A DNA stretch of 38,140 bases from Myxococcales bacterium. GTDB taxonomy: Bacteria; Myxococcota_A; Polyangia; Polyangiales; Polyangiaceae. Below, in pieces: positions 7,293-16,592 of this stretch. The notes below the pieces were generated by a model. The model searched no databases. It was given only the letters and a program-made list of their open reading frames with translations, and had not been told where the DNA came from. Every line of letters begins with the position of its first letter. Within the stretch, counting starts at the first letter, position 1. Position numbers and translations under genes: made by a program. The DNA lies in NCBI GenBank assembly GCA_023248735.1, contig JAHFDY010000019.1:1-38140 (forward strand). The letters are read 5' to 3'.

Positions 7293-8009
7293 GTGAGTAT
7301 GGGAAACGACCGAAACTTGCCTAGCCACGTTGGCATCATCATGGATGGCAACGGCCGTTGGGCGACGAATCGCGGGCTCGATCGAACGATCGGGCATCGT
7401 GAGGGCGCCTCCGCTGTGCGGAGAGCCGTTCGAGCATCGCGTGAGAAGGGAATCCGCGCGCTGACGCTCTATGCCTTTAGTGAGCAGAACTGGGGCAGAC
7501 CGGGCAGTGAGGTTCACGCCCTCATGGGGCTCCTGCAGGAATTCCTTGTTGGCGAACGCGACGAAATTTTGGGAAACGGCATTCGCTTGCGCGCGATCGG
7601 AAATACCAATCGGTTGCCGACGATTGTGAGGGCGCTGCTCGATGGCTTGATGGCATCAAGCAAGGGCAACAGCGGCATGACGCTGACGCTTGCACTCAGC
7701 TACGGCGGGCAAGAAGAGATCGCAGAAGCATGCCGAGTTCTTGCGTCACGAGTGGTTGCAAAAGAGATCAACGTCGAAGACATTTCGACAGGAGCTCTGC
7801 GGAGCGCGATGCCAAGTCTCGAGGTCGGCGATCCCGACTTGATCGTGCGCACGGGTGGAGACCATCGCATTTCGAACTTTCTGTTGTTTGGTCTTGCCTA
7901 TGCCGAGCTTCACTTCACCGAGGTGCTGTGGCCCGATTTTGGCGAGGCGGATCTGCACGATGCAATCACGGCGTACCAACAACGTGAGCGCCGTTTCGGC
8001 ACGCTCTAA
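7293..8009 (+). CDS. uppS: Isoprenyl (undecaprenyl) diphosphate synthase
   Basis: The product is 238 residues. It catalyses cis-addition of isopentenyl diphosphate to farnesyl diphosphate, making the C55 lipid carrier for peptidoglycan and O-antigen. Diagnostic motifs are HVGIIMDGNGRWA (catalytic Asp18), then TLYAFSEQNWGRP, LSYGGQEEI, PDLIVRTGGDHRISNFLLF and ELHFTEVLWPDF. The length is normal. The start is GTG at 7293, with an in-frame ATG at 7299 equally possible; neither has a strong ribosome site. Here the gene stands between a helicase and a lipoprotein gene, not with cdsA or dxr as is common elsewhere. It is a peripheral cytoplasmic-membrane enzyme. Confidence 0.95.
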   Translation: MSMGNDRNLPSHVGIIMDGNGRWATNRGLDRTIGHREGASAVRRAVRASREKGIRALTLYAFSEQNWGRPGSEVHALMGLLQEFLVGERDEILGNGIRLRAIGNTNRLPTIVRALLDGLMASSKGNSGMTLTLALSYGGQEEIAEACRVLASRVVAKEINVEDISTGALRSAMPSLEVGDPDLIVRTGGDHRISNFLLFGLAYAELHFTEVLWPDFGEADLHDAITAYQQRERRFGTL

Positions 8010-8058
8010 CGGTCCCGTCTTTTCAGATCGCGTTGAGTTCACATGTGTACGCCCAGCG

Positions 8059-8072
8059 CACTCAATTGAGTG
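8059..8072. promoter_or_regulatory. Perfect 14-bp palindrome between uppS and a lipoprotein gene
   Basis: CACTCAATTGAGTG is self-complementary without spacer and lies about 90 nt before the ATG at 8163. It has the size and form of a dimeric regulator operator. The regulator is unknown. Confidence 0.4.
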
Positions 8073-8123
8073 GATGAGGTAAGGAATCAACGAGCGCAAG
8101 AGACGCAGGTCGACCACACTGAC

Positions 8124-8143
8124 TGGAAATCGACTCATTTCCA
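8124..8143. promoter_or_regulatory. Inverted repeat in the lipoprotein leader
   Basis: TGGAAAT (8124-8130) and ATTTCCA (8137-8143) form a perfect 7-bp stem around CGACTC. It ends 19 nt before the start at 8163, just ahead of the purine-rich ribosome site, so it could be an operator or an mRNA hairpin affecting translation. Confidence 0.4.
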
Positions 8144-8162
8144 CCGGAAGAGGTAGGAAGCC

Positions 8163-8975
8163 ATGCTCGCTCGTCCATTTTCGATCTGTATTTTGTTGGC
8201 TTCGGGCTGTGGCGCACCGTTCGTGCCCGGTTCGAGCGACGGCTCAGAAGACCAGGTAACGCTGTCCGATCACGATGTCGCGACAAACTCGTCTGCGGCG
8301 GACGGCACCACTGCCGTTGTCAGATCGCTCGACTTCGCGCGTACGCTCGGCGTCGTTTCGCAGCGCACGCGGCTGAGCGCAACAGAGGTCCTGAGCGAGA
8401 TTGAAAGCCGTGCAGGCGCACTTGGTTGTGCATCTTGGGGTCGAAGCGCAAACACGATCGTGATCACTCTTGCGAGCAAGGGCTGCAAGCTTCCTAGTGG
8501 AGCTATCGCCGTCGGCACGATGACGGCTACGGCTCAAATGACAACGCCGATCATGCTTGAGGCATCGTTGCGCTTCGAGAGCGCCTCAATCAACGGAAAG
8601 ACGCTCGAGGGGATGGTTCGAACTGCGATCAGTCGCGATGGAACGGTTGTCCTCGATGCGCAGCTGACCTCCGATGGGGCCTCCGTATCCGTCGATGCGA
8701 CGATAAGGGTCACCCCAGCAACCGTTGAGCTCACGGGCACAGGTAGCGGCGAGCGCGATGGCCAAGCGGTATCGTTTACTTACGCCGATCTGCGCTATGC
8801 GTACGGCACGTGCTACCCCGATTTTGGGCTCGTCGATGTGGCGACTCGAACCGTCGCCGGGAGGGTCGCGTTTGACGCGCTGACTCCAAAAACCGGCGCC
8901 GTGACCGTCACGATTGGGACCCAATCGAAGCCCGCAACGCTTTCATCGTACGGCAGTTGTCCGCCCGTGCCCTAA
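8163..8975 (+). CDS. Lipoprotein, unknown function
   Basis: The product is 270 residues from ATG at 8163, with an AGGAAG ribosome site just upstream. The lipoprotein signal is MLARPFSICILLASGC (Cys16). A Ser/Asp-rich linker leads to a domain with ALGCASWG and GCKLPSGAIAVG (paired cysteines), then Thr/Val-rich strands typical of a beta-sandwich, and a C-terminal part with GTCYPDFG and SYGSCPPVP (a second pair of cysteines). No enzyme motif is visible. It is probably anchored to the outer membrane, periplasmic or surface-exposed. Two palindromes lie in the 150-bp gap before it. It converges with bamB. Confidence 0.8.
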   Translation: MLARPFSICILLASGCGAPFVPGSSDGSEDQVTLSDHDVATNSSAADGTTAVVRSLDFARTLGVVSQRTRLSATEVLSEIESRAGALGCASWGRSANTIVITLASKGCKLPSGAIAVGTMTATAQMTTPIMLEASLRFESASINGKTLEGMVRTAISRDGTVVLDAQLTSDGASVSVDATIRVTPATVELTGTGSGERDGQAVSFTYADLRYAYGTCYPDFGLVDVATRTVAGRVAFDALTPKTGAVTVTIGTQSKPATLSSYGSCPPVP

Positions 8976-9062
8976 GCGCTTCGAGTTTACATAATGCATC
9001 TTATGCGACAAATGTCAGGCACCTGGGCGATGGTCGCGAAACCTCGCCGCATGCGGCAAATC

Positions 9063-10349
9063 CTATCGTCCGGGCGGATTCACTTGCACCGCGAACAGCG
9101 TCCCTGCGTTGCTCAGTGCGTACGCCATTCGTCCAAATGTAACTGGCGGCGAGGAGAATCCGAGTCCGGGATCGATTCCGTCAATTCCCTTGCCGTTCAG
9201 CGGTGAGATCAAATGCAACCCGTGCATTGTCGACCCGACGAGAAGCGCGCCGGCGAAAGGCACCGTTGCGGTTACGCCGCCTTCGGGCACGCGCACTCGC
9301 CATTGCATTTCGCCGGTGAGAGGATCAAGTGCCCACAGACCCGTCGAGCCGCTCGACGCGAGCAATAGTGGCGCTGTTGCGATTGCGGGTGCGTCGTCGG
9401 GCATGCCTTCTGGACGATGCGGTGGCTCGCTCCAATACGTGACGTCGGCGACGCCGAGAGCGCGCTCGTTTCGCCAAAGGATCGTGCCGGTAGCTGCCGC
9501 GACAGCAAAGACACCCGTAGAGTATGCGGCGACGTAGATCACGCGGCCATGCTGCGGATGCGGAGCGACCGCGGGGGTCGTGTCAACGTCAAGGTACCTG
9601 GCGGTTTCGGTGTTCGCGTCGGCGCCTGCGAGAAGATCGAGTTGCTCGGGCCACGCATCGGCTCCCGAATCGGTGTTGAAGGCGGCGACGTGGCCGTCCG
9701 AGAATGCAGCGAACACGCGATTTTGATCGAGCGCGACGCCAGCGTGCCCCGCAATCTCCATACCCATCGCAGGCGTTCGGTGCGCTTGCCAGATTGTTTT
9801 TCCGGAGCGGCGATCGATCGCAAAGACGTAGTCACTCGCATTCGAAAAGAAGAGACGCTCGCCGCTCAATACAGGCTGACGGCCCACCGCGGAGCCCGTG
9901 TTGTAGCGCCAGACGAGCTCGCCCGTGGACGCGTGAACGGCGTACAGCGCACCGTCATGTGAGCCGAAGTACACAACGTCAAGTTCGTTGTCGAATAGAG
10001 GCTCCGACATCACGGGGCCGGCCGTTTGGAAGCGCCAAATCGTGCTCAGGTCACCTGCACGAAGCGCGTAGAGGCCTCGATCGCTTGTCCCGACAAACAC
10101 GCGGCCGTTCGTCGTGTCGAGAGCGGGAACGCTTCGCTCAGAAACGGGCCGCCGGTTATTGAACTCACGGACGTCGCCGATGCGGCGCGAGTCAGCGGCT
10201 AGCACGCGTCGTGCGGTTACGGACAGCGCGCCACCCGGCCTGGTGAACCAAAGCGGCATGTCTGGCGCAGTGCGATCGGAACCTTCAAAGCGCGCGCAGC
10301 TCGAGAGCGCAAACGCGGCGGTGACGATCGCAAGCGCCGTCCGACTCAC
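9063..10349 (-). CDS. bamB: BamB-like outer-membrane assembly lipoprotein (PQQ beta-propeller)
   Basis: The product is 428 residues from GTG at 10349. The signal peptide ends LSSC (Cys18). It contains about seven propeller blades with the PQQ-repeat signature: GLYALRAGDLSTIWRFQT, ALYAVHASTGELVWRYNT, YVFAIDRRSGKTIWQA, GVFAVAAATGTILWRN and GLWALDPLTGEMQWRV. BamB is a lipoprotein scaffold of the BAM complex that inserts beta-barrel proteins into the outer membrane. The start overlaps the stop of the YfgM-like gene by 4 nt (GTGA), the same order as yfgM-bamB in E. coli, which supports the call. Other PQQ-repeat lipoproteins look similar, so orthology is likely but not proven. Confidence 0.8.
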   Translation of the reverse strand: MSRTALAIVTAAFALSSCARFEGSDRTAPDMPLWFTRPGGALSVTARRVLAADSRRIGDVREFNNRRPVSERSVPALDTTNGRVFVGTSDRGLYALRAGDLSTIWRFQTAGPVMSEPLFDNELDVVYFGSHDGALYAVHASTGELVWRYNTGSAVGRQPVLSGERLFFSNASDYVFAIDRRSGKTIWQAHRTPAMGMEIAGHAGVALDQNRVFAAFSDGHVAAFNTDSGADAWPEQLDLLAGADANTETARYLDVDTTPAVAPHPQHGRVIYVAAYSTGVFAVAAATGTILWRNERALGVADVTYWSEPPHRPEGMPDDAPAIATAPLLLASSGSTGLWALDPLTGEMQWRVRVPEGGVTATVPFAGALLVGSTMHGLHLISPLNGKGIDGIDPGLGFSSPPVTFGRMAYALSNAGTLFAVQVNPPGR

Positions 10350-11629
10350 TTCTTTCCCCCACCCATTTGCTTCTTGAGCTGCTCAAGGACTTCGGGCGAG
10401 ATTTCGCCACCCCCCTGAAGCTGCTTCAACAATTCGGGCGTGAGGCCATTGGCACCCTGTTTTGGCTCCGGAGGAACCGCAGCTGGATCGAGCAGCCGAA
10501 GCCGATCGGTGACCATGCCTTTCAGGTAGACGTAGGGCTCGCCAGGCTTCTTCATTTTCTCGTAGATGCCCTTGAGCAATTCGGTGGCCTTTGCCTTGTC
10601 GCCCTTTGATTCGAGCACGCGTGCTTGGTGGTACTGACCGACCTCTTTGAACCCCTCGACGCCTTCGAGCGCGCGATAGAGATCGAGCGCATCGGTCAGA
10701 TTCTTATCTTTGGTTGCCGGATCTTTTTCGGCGCGAAGTTCGCACACGAAACCGAGGCCTTCAATCGATCGCGCGCGCACGAGCGGATCGGCTTGGCCGA
10801 GTGCCGACGTCCTCACCTCGGTAAACGCTGCAGCTGCGGTGTCGGGCTCACGCTTGTCGAGCGCCACGGAACCTTCGGAAAGCCGCGCAAGGATCGCGGC
10901 GCCGGTGCCGGGAAACTTTGATTGCACGTCCTTGTACTTTTGTGACGCAGCGGCGAGTCGGTCTTCCTTCGTTTTGAAGACCGGATGTGGATCTTTGAAC
11001 ACGTCTCCTTCGGCGGCTTCGCCGATGCGACCACGCTCGCTGAGGATGCCCTCGCTCAGAAGGTAGGATGCTTCACCTTCCTTCTTTTGCTTCAGATATT
11101 GGCTTCCGACGTATCCTCCGCCACCCAGTAGGCCAAGAGCGACAACCGCTGCAACGAGCTTGCCATTGTTCTTGAGGAAGGCTGAAAATTGCCCCGCGCG
11201 ATCGAGCAAGACGTCGCCGTCTGCGTCGCGAGCCGTCGATGTACGCTTAATGTCGTCGATGTCGATGTCGGCTTCGCGTCGCTTCTTCTCGCCGATGCGT
11301 TCAAGCTTCTTAGACGCTGCAGCCTGGAGGCCCTTCTTCGCTTTTTTTGCCTCTCTGCGACGTTCTGCAAGCTTCTCTTCCTCTTCGCGAGCAATGCGAT
11401 CAGCCTCCGTCTCGTCGCCCCCGATACCAGCAACGCGCTTGAGCAAGTTGTCCTGCCGCAGACCGGCTTCGCCATCGCGATCGGACTCAGAGTGAGGCTC
11501 GGCGTCGTCGTGATCACCCGCGGCGGCTTCGATCGCTTCCAGTTCGGCGGCGGGTGCGCTTGCACCATCGGAAGTTACATTTGCGGCGGGTTCATTGGCC
11601 GATTTTTCTGGGCGTTTTTCGTCGGACAC
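10346..11629 (-). CDS. YfgM-like membrane protein with TPR domain
   Basis: The product is 427 residues from GTG at 11629, with GGAG 8 nt upstream. Residues 1-60 are acidic and low complexity; 75-130 are a Lys/Arg/Glu-rich coiled-coil-like stretch. One membrane helix follows (about 157-177, with GLLGGGGYVG), then a periplasmic helical TPR-type domain (about 180-370) and a Gly/Gln-rich C-terminus ending in GGGKK. The single-span plus TPR layout and the 4-nt overlap with bamB match YfgM, a SecYEG/chaperone-associated protein. The N-terminal cytoplasmic arm is much longer than in E. coli YfgM. The protein likely helps outer-membrane proteins pass from Sec to BAM (inference). Confidence 0.75.
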   Translation of the reverse strand: MSDEKRPEKSANEPAANVTSDGASAPAAELEAIEAAAGDHDDAEPHSESDRDGEAGLRQDNLLKRVAGIGGDETEADRIAREEEEKLAERRREAKKAKKGLQAAASKKLERIGEKKRREADIDIDDIKRTSTARDADGDVLLDRAGQFSAFLKNNGKLVAAVVALGLLGGGGYVGSQYLKQKKEGEASYLLSEGILSERGRIGEAAEGDVFKDPHPVFKTKEDRLAAASQKYKDVQSKFPGTGAAILARLSEGSVALDKREPDTAAAAFTEVRTSALGQADPLVRARSIEGLGFVCELRAEKDPATKDKNLTDALDLYRALEGVEGFKEVGQYHQARVLESKGDKAKATELLKGIYEKMKKPGEPYVYLKGMVTDRLRLLDPAAVPPEPKQGANGLTPELLKQLQGGGEISPEVLEQLKKQMGGGKK

Positions 11630-11715
11630 AGGAGGTACTCCTTCGGACGCACCTTACGTTCGTGTGGGGTCGAGGGTCAATCTGCTTCCCTTTTTAGTGG
11701 ACCCCTCATGGGAAG

Positions 11716-14601
11716 TCAGTCGTCGTCGCTCACCCCGCCGTCCCATGGTTCGGGCGGTGGCGGCGGCAGCTCGTCAACCAGTGGAACTATCCAGGCCGCC
11801 GCGATTCCTGCCTCTCCGCCCTCACAACTGAGCTCCACGTGGCCGCCTCTTTGCGAAGCTGGGAGCTCAACATACGCTACGGATGTCGGAAGCTCAGTCA
11901 CGGTGGCGCCCACTCTCACGGACGTGAGGCAGCTCGCCGATCGCCACAAACGCGTTGGACCGTCAGTTGGCATTGCGAGCGTGATGCGCGATGCAACCCT
12001 CGCAGGTTCGCTTGGCCACCCGGCTCCGCAGAACCCAGAACGCGCGGGTTCCAGAATCTTGGCTCGAGCAGCGTACACGAGCACGTCCTCCATGGGCTCC
12101 GGCGTGCCCGCGAAACGGGACAGCACCGTGCGCAGCTCTTTGGTCGCGCCGAGCGTGATGAGCGCGTCCGCTAATGCGCGACGGTTTGGAATATACCGCT
12201 CGGTTTGCAAGAGCTCGAGGAGTCTCGGTCGCGCCTGCTTGTCACCGATTGCCGCAAGTGCATTTGCAGAGGAAGCACGCAGAGTCACATTGTCAAGTTT
12301 ATTGACAAGTAAGGAAACTGATTCTCGATCGCGGACCGCGGACAACCCGGCGATGAGTTCCTTCTGAAGGTCGAGGTCGACGCCGGGTTCGGTGAGCCAA
12401 TTTCGAAACTCGGCGGAACCTCTCGGACCCGTCTGAGGCCCTAAAGCTATCGCCGCGCGCCTTCGCCACGCGCGCTCGTCGTCGCTCAACAGTGCTTGCG
12501 CCTCGGGTCGCGCATCGCCCATTCGCACAAGTGCCAACGCTGCGAACCGCCGTGTGGTCTCGTCGTTCTCATGTGTGAGCACGCGCTCAAGATGCGGCTT
12601 CAACGAGGAATCGTGCAGCACGAACGACGCTTCGGCGGCCTTTCGACGAATTTCGATGTTGGCATCATCGAGTAGTGCCGCAACTTCGATCGCCGAGTCT
12701 TGGTCTCCCTGTAACGCGCGTCGAAGTGCGTCGGGCAGGGCTTGGGTCAATTCGAATCGACCATGGCTTGCCTCGACCGACGCCAGTGCTCCCTTGAGCG
12801 CTCGGACGCGCTCGGGCCTTTCGTTGCTCTGATCGCGGCGTTGCTGAGGATCGGTCTTTACGTCAAAAAGACTACACGCACGGAGCCTGCGCTCGCAGAC
12901 GAGTCGATCGGTGCCGCGTGCAATAAGAGTCATGTGTTCGGCTTCGGAGTACGCAAGACCTTCGTCAACTTCCTTACCTGTTAGCACGGCGCCCAAATCA
13001 CGACCACGTATGCGTGCTGGCCTAGGGGCTCCCCAAGCAGCGAGGAGCGTTGGGAGCAAATCGATCGTTTGCACGACCGTCTTGCTGCGCACTCCCCGGG
13101 TTACTGCGGGTCCGACCAAGACGAGTGGGACCCTCACCTGCTCTTCGTAGACAGACGTGCCGTGGTAACGGCCGCCATGATCGCCAAATTCTTCACCGTG
13201 ATCGGCGGTGACGATGACTACGGCGTTTGGACGCTCTTTGCGGAACGCTCGAACAAGGTCACCCATGCCCGCGTCAGCAGCACGAATTTCGCTGTCGTAG
13301 TCGTCCATAGGCGTGTTGGTCGTGGCCATCGCATGATCGGGGTGCCTGACGTAAGGCTCGTGTGGTTCAAAAAGATGCACCCACGCGAAGAGTGGCTTGT
13401 GGGAAGCGCGAGCCAAGTAGCGCTCAAGTTGCTCCGCGCGTTTGTGCGCGTCGGCAAACTCGACCTTCGCGTATTCGAATCCGAGCCTCGTGTCTTGGAA
13501 CGCCACAAATCGCTGTGAATCGATGAAGAAGACCGCGGGAGGATAGAACGCCGCAGTTCGGTATCCATAATGGCGCGCGAGCGTTGCCCACGTCTCCGAG
13601 TCGGTCCCGGCGCCGAGCGTGACGAGCGGCCGCATGTACTTGCCAGTCATCAGCGACGTGATCGAATACGACGTATGCGGTGTTGGGGCGTACGCATATT
13701 CGAAGGTCATGCCCTCGGCTGCGAGCCTTTCTAGCTCGGGCGTCGTCGCGCGATTGTAACCGTAGAGCGACGAATGGTCGGCGCGCAATGCGTCGACGGA
13801 GATGAGCAAGAGGTCGCGGCCGCTCCAATCGAGCGATCGGCCGGCTTCCCGAGGCGCAACGTCGACGGTCGCCTCGTTGCGATCGATGTTCCCGCTCGCG
13901 AGCGACAATGCGAGCACGGCCTTGCCGAGGAGCGGTGCGCGCTCGACGAGCATCATCCGCAGATTTGTCTCGTGTCGCAAATTGGCTGTCGCGCTTACCG
14001 CTCTTGAGAGAGTGAGAAGGAGAAGCGCGAAGACGACGGCGGAAGCGGCATGACTTGCGACTTTCGGCAGCCGAAAATTCGTGACCGTCGCGCCGGCGCT
14101 CATCAATGTGATCGCGGCAAGTGACCAATGGAATGCCGGGTAAAGGCGGGGCAGCACGAGCCCATCAGATAGCCAGGCGCCGACGCCAATGACGATAGCG
14201 AGGACGACGCGGGCTCGCAGAGGCAGCCTTGCGACTCGCGGCCAGACGAAACATAGAGTGGCTGTAGCGAAGGCAACGGTCGCGCCGACGAACCCCGCAC
14301 GTAGCGCGACGTTCTCAAAGTGCCTTCCGGTCGAAAGAAGCCACGCAACACTTCCCGAGGACGCTGCAGCAGCAAGTGCCAAGCCGATGAGGTATCTGCG
14401 ATCGGTAAGCGACCGCTGCGCCGTCAGAAACACACCCTTGCACACGGGTACGAACGGCAAGATCAATACCCACGCAAGGGGAATCACGTTGTAACGAAGG
14501 GCCTTCACTTCCCACGTGCCCGCGATCAAATCGCGAAATACGACCGTCACGACAAACGACTCAAGAGCCAGCAGCCCAAGCCAGAGAAGCGCAATGTTCA
14601 T
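11716..14601 (-). CDS. Membrane sulfatase-like (alkaline phosphatase superfamily) protein with HEAT repeats
   Basis: The product is 961 residues from ATG at 14601. The N-terminal 230 residues hold about six membrane helices. The sulfatase/phosphatase domain (about 262-620) begins LLLISVDALRADHSSLYG (Asp270 metal ligand), continues YAPTPHTSYSITSLMTGKY (307-322) and later IVTADHGEEFGDHGG (Asp467, His468). The C-x-P-x-R or S-x-P-x-R signature needing formylglycine is absent; a Thr or Ser in 307-311 is the likely nucleophile, so it may be a phosphatase, phosphotransferase or an altered sulfatase. HEAT-like helical repeats occupy about 630-850, then a Cys-containing tail ends in five prolines and an acidic stretch. 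The start overlaps the recG stop by 4 nt (ATGA). Confidence 0.85.
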   Translation of the reverse strand: MNIALLWLGLLALESFVVTVVFRDLIAGTWEVKALRYNVIPLAWVLILPFVPVCKGVFLTAQRSLTDRRYLIGLALAAAASSGSVAWLLSTGRHFENVALRAGFVGATVAFATATLCFVWPRVARLPLRARVVLAIVIGVGAWLSDGLVLPRLYPAFHWSLAAITLMSAGATVTNFRLPKVASHAASAVVFALLLLTLSRAVSATANLRHETNLRMMLVERAPLLGKAVLALSLASGNIDRNEATVDVAPREAGRSLDWSGRDLLLISVDALRADHSSLYGYNRATTPELERLAAEGMTFEYAYAPTPHTSYSITSLMTGKYMRPLVTLGAGTDSETWATLARHYGYRTAAFYPPAVFFIDSQRFVAFQDTRLGFEYAKVEFADAHKRAEQLERYLARASHKPLFAWVHLFEPHEPYVRHPDHAMATTNTPMDDYDSEIRAADAGMGDLVRAFRKERPNAVVIVTADHGEEFGDHGGRYHGTSVYEEQVRVPLVLVGPAVTRGVRSKTVVQTIDLLPTLLAAWGAPRPARIRGRDLGAVLTGKEVDEGLAYSEAEHMTLIARGTDRLVCERRLRACSLFDVKTDPQQRRDQSNERPERVRALKGALASVEASHGRFELTQALPDALRRALQGDQDSAIEVAALLDDANIEIRRKAAEASFVLHDSSLKPHLERVLTHENDETTRRFAALALVRMGDARPEAQALLSDDERAWRRRAAIALGPQTGPRGSAEFRNWLTEPGVDLDLQKELIAGLSAVRDRESVSLLVNKLDNVTLRASSANALAAIGDKQARPRLLELLQTERYIPNRRALADALITLGATKELRTVLSRFAGTPEPMEDVLVYAARAKILEPARSGFCGAGWPSEPARVASRITLAMPTDGPTRLWRSASCLTSVRVGATVTELPTSVAYVELPASQRGGHVELSCEGGEAGIAAAWIVPLVDELPPPPPEPWDGGVSDDD
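12290..12308. repeat. Perfect inverted repeat inside the sulfatase-HEAT gene
   Basis: TTGTCAA (12290-12296), GTTTA, TTGACAA (12302-12308). It is an AT-rich operator-like palindrome in a GC-rich coding region, where it encodes the LVNKLDN stretch of a HEAT repeat. It may be a coincidence of codon choice or an internal regulatory site. Confidence 0.35.
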
Positions 14602-16592
14602 GCGCCTTGCTCCAGCTGGATGAGAGCCAGCTCGCGGGCTACGGCGTGAGCGAGGACCCCTTCCAGGCCTTTGGTGACTTGGTCCGTCGCTGCAGCATCG
14701 AGCACTCCGTCAACTGGTGTTCGAATGTCGTAAATATTATTGACGAAGCCGGACTGTGCGACGCCGCGCGGGTCACCCGGACCCCTTTGAGCGAGATCAA
14801 GTTCGGCGACCTCAAGCCCCGAAGTGGTCATTGCAAATCGCTTGAGCTGCGCGACGCGGGAGGGATCTGCCGATGCGCGATGAAACAGAACCGCGTGGCC
14901 CGGTCGCGTGCCTCTTCCGACTCTTCCCCTGAGCTGGTGGAGTTGAGCCAAGCCGAATCGATCGGCCTCATCGATGAGCATCAGGGTCGCGTCAGGAACG
15001 TCGAGACCCACTTCAACTACGGTGGTTGCGACGAGTGTCGTCAGGTCGCCCTTTCGAAACTGGTCGAGAACATTTCTTTGTTCACGTTCGTGTAACCCAC
15101 CGTGAAGAAGTCCAACACGAAGGTTTGGAGCGTGCGTCTCCAGCCACGCCATTCGCGTCATCGCGCTACCAGCGCCTTGAGTCAGCCGCGGACAGACGAT
15201 GAATGCGCGCTCTTGTTCGAGGCGAATCGCCCACTCTGACCACGATGATTCGGGCAACGTGACTACGGTAGATAGGGTGCGCAAAAGAGGTCGCTTGTTG
15301 AGTGTGCTCATGGCGACATCCTGAGGACGATGAGATAGCAGATGAGCCAACGTTCTCGGGATTGGCGTAGCGGTGACCGAAAGCAGATGCACACTCCGAC
15401 CCTTGCCCAAGAGCGCGAGACGCTGCAAAACGCCAAGACGATGTTGTTCGTCGATGATGACAAGCGCGAGACGCGCGAAGTCGAGGTGCAGCAGCGCGTG
15501 TGTTCCGATCACGAAGGGCACCTCGCCCGCGGCGATCTCCTCACGTTTTCGTTTCAGGTCCTTCGTGTCGCCCGTCAGTAGCATCGGTGCACCAAGTCCC
15601 AGCTGAGTCGCCGCCTCGTACACTTGCGCGGCAAGCAATCCTGTTGGGCACAGGTAGGCCACCTGGCCACCCGCATGCAGGACCGCAGAAGCTGCAGCCA
15701 GCGCCACCCACGTTTTCCCCGTACCCACGTCGCCTGTGAGCACTCGGCGCATCGCCTCGCCCTTCTGCAGGTCGGCCACGATCTCGGCGAGTGCCTGCGT
15801 TTGATCCGCGGTCGGCGTCATGATCGGCCTCAGTGGGCAATCTTGTTGACCAACGATCACCGCGTCCTGTCGACGCTCGCTACGCAGATCGACGACGCGT
15901 GCGCACGCTCGGACGAATGCTAAGCGCGTGGACAGTTCGCCATGCACGTCCGACGAAGGTGATGTCTCGTGCGCTTTCCGAAGTATCGATTCAAGGCGCG
16001 AAGTTCCTGTTCTCATCGCTTGGGGTAGTGGATCGCACGCGTCGAGGTCGACGTGCTCGAGCGCCCATGCAAGGAGCTTGCGAAATTGCTCTGGCCCTAT
16101 CGAGCGGGCGTAACGCGGTTCGGTCCCCTGCCCGATCGAGCGAAGGTCGGGGTGAATTGCGCTTGGAGGTCGCGCACCCCTGGCCTTCAACTTTCCGCGC
16201 ATCAAGAACGTCGCATTTTCGACGAGCTTCGCCTCGATGCCGTGCGCTGCGAACATCCACGTACCGTCAAGACGCTTACCCGTTTCGACCTCTTCAAACG
16301 ACGCAACCAGTCTGCGGCGGCCTCCGAAATACGCCCACCGCTTGCTCTGAAGTTTAACCTCGAGCACGCATGGCATGTCGGCATGAGCAAGCGCATCGTC
16401 GAGCGAGCCTGTGACGCTCCACTCTTCGTAAGCGACTGGCAGGTGCCAGACCACGTCGTAAAGCGTCGTGATGCCGCACGTCTCGAGCTTCTTGCGGAGT
16501 TTCGGTCCGATCCCTCCGGCAACCGCCACGGACGTGAGCGGCGGCCGCTTATTTGAATGCGATGGCGACGACTTCGTAATGGCGCTCACCAC
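14598..16592 (-). CDS. recG: ATP-dependent DNA helicase RecG
   Basis: The product is 664 residues. RecG reverses stalled replication forks and processes Holliday junctions. An N-terminal wedge/OB region (about 20-250) includes [15 protein letters not shown] and [10 protein letters not shown]. Helicase motifs follow: GDVGTGKT (287-294), DEQHRLG (380-386, DEQH box), TATPIPRT (406-413), then [33 protein letters not shown] and LAQRGPGD. Motif I has Thr where many RecG have Ser. It is slightly shorter than most RecG. The GTG at 16592 overlaps the greA end by 44 nt; a later start would still keep all motifs. It is co-transcribed with greA and the sulfatase-like gene. Confidence 0.95.
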   Translation of the reverse strand: MVSAITKSSPSHSNKRPPLTSVAVAGGIGPKLRKKLETCGITTLYDVVWHLPVAYEEWSVTGSLDDALAHADMPCVLEVKLQSKRWAYFGGRRRLVASFEEVETGKRLDGTWMFAAHGIEAKLVENATFLMRGKLKARGARPPSAIHPDLRSIGQGTEPRYARSIGPEQFRKLLAWALEHVDLDACDPLPQAMRTGTSRLESILRKAHETSPSSDVHGELSTRLAFVRACARVVDLRSERRQDAVIVGQQDCPLRPIMTPTADQTQALAEIVADLQKGEAMRRVLTGDVGTGKTWVALAAASAVLHAGGQVAYLCPTGLLAAQVYEAATQLGLGAPMLLTGDTKDLKRKREEIAAGEVPFVIGTHALLHLDFARLALVIIDEQHRLGVLQRLALLGKGRSVHLLSVTATPIPRTLAHLLSHRPQDVAMSTLNKRPLLRTLSTVVTLPESSWSEWAIRLEQERAFIVCPRLTQGAGSAMTRMAWLETHAPNLRVGLLHGGLHEREQRNVLDQFRKGDLTTLVATTVVEVGLDVPDATLMLIDEADRFGLAQLHQLRGRVGRGTRPGHAVLFHRASADPSRVAQLKRFAMTTSGLEVAELDLAQRGPGDPRGVAQSGFVNNIYDIRTPVDGVLDAAATDQVTKGLEGVLAHAVARELALIQLEQGA

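Noticed and set aside
11627-11641. GGAG-TAC-CTCC mini-palindrome at the YfgM-like ribosome site
   Set aside because: Only a 4-bp stem with a 3-nt loop, too weak to claim regulation.
11189-12367. Plus-strand open frame of nearly 400 codons
   Set aside because: It lies opposite the YfgM-like and sulfatase genes, has Ser/Arg-rich low-complexity translation and no motifs.
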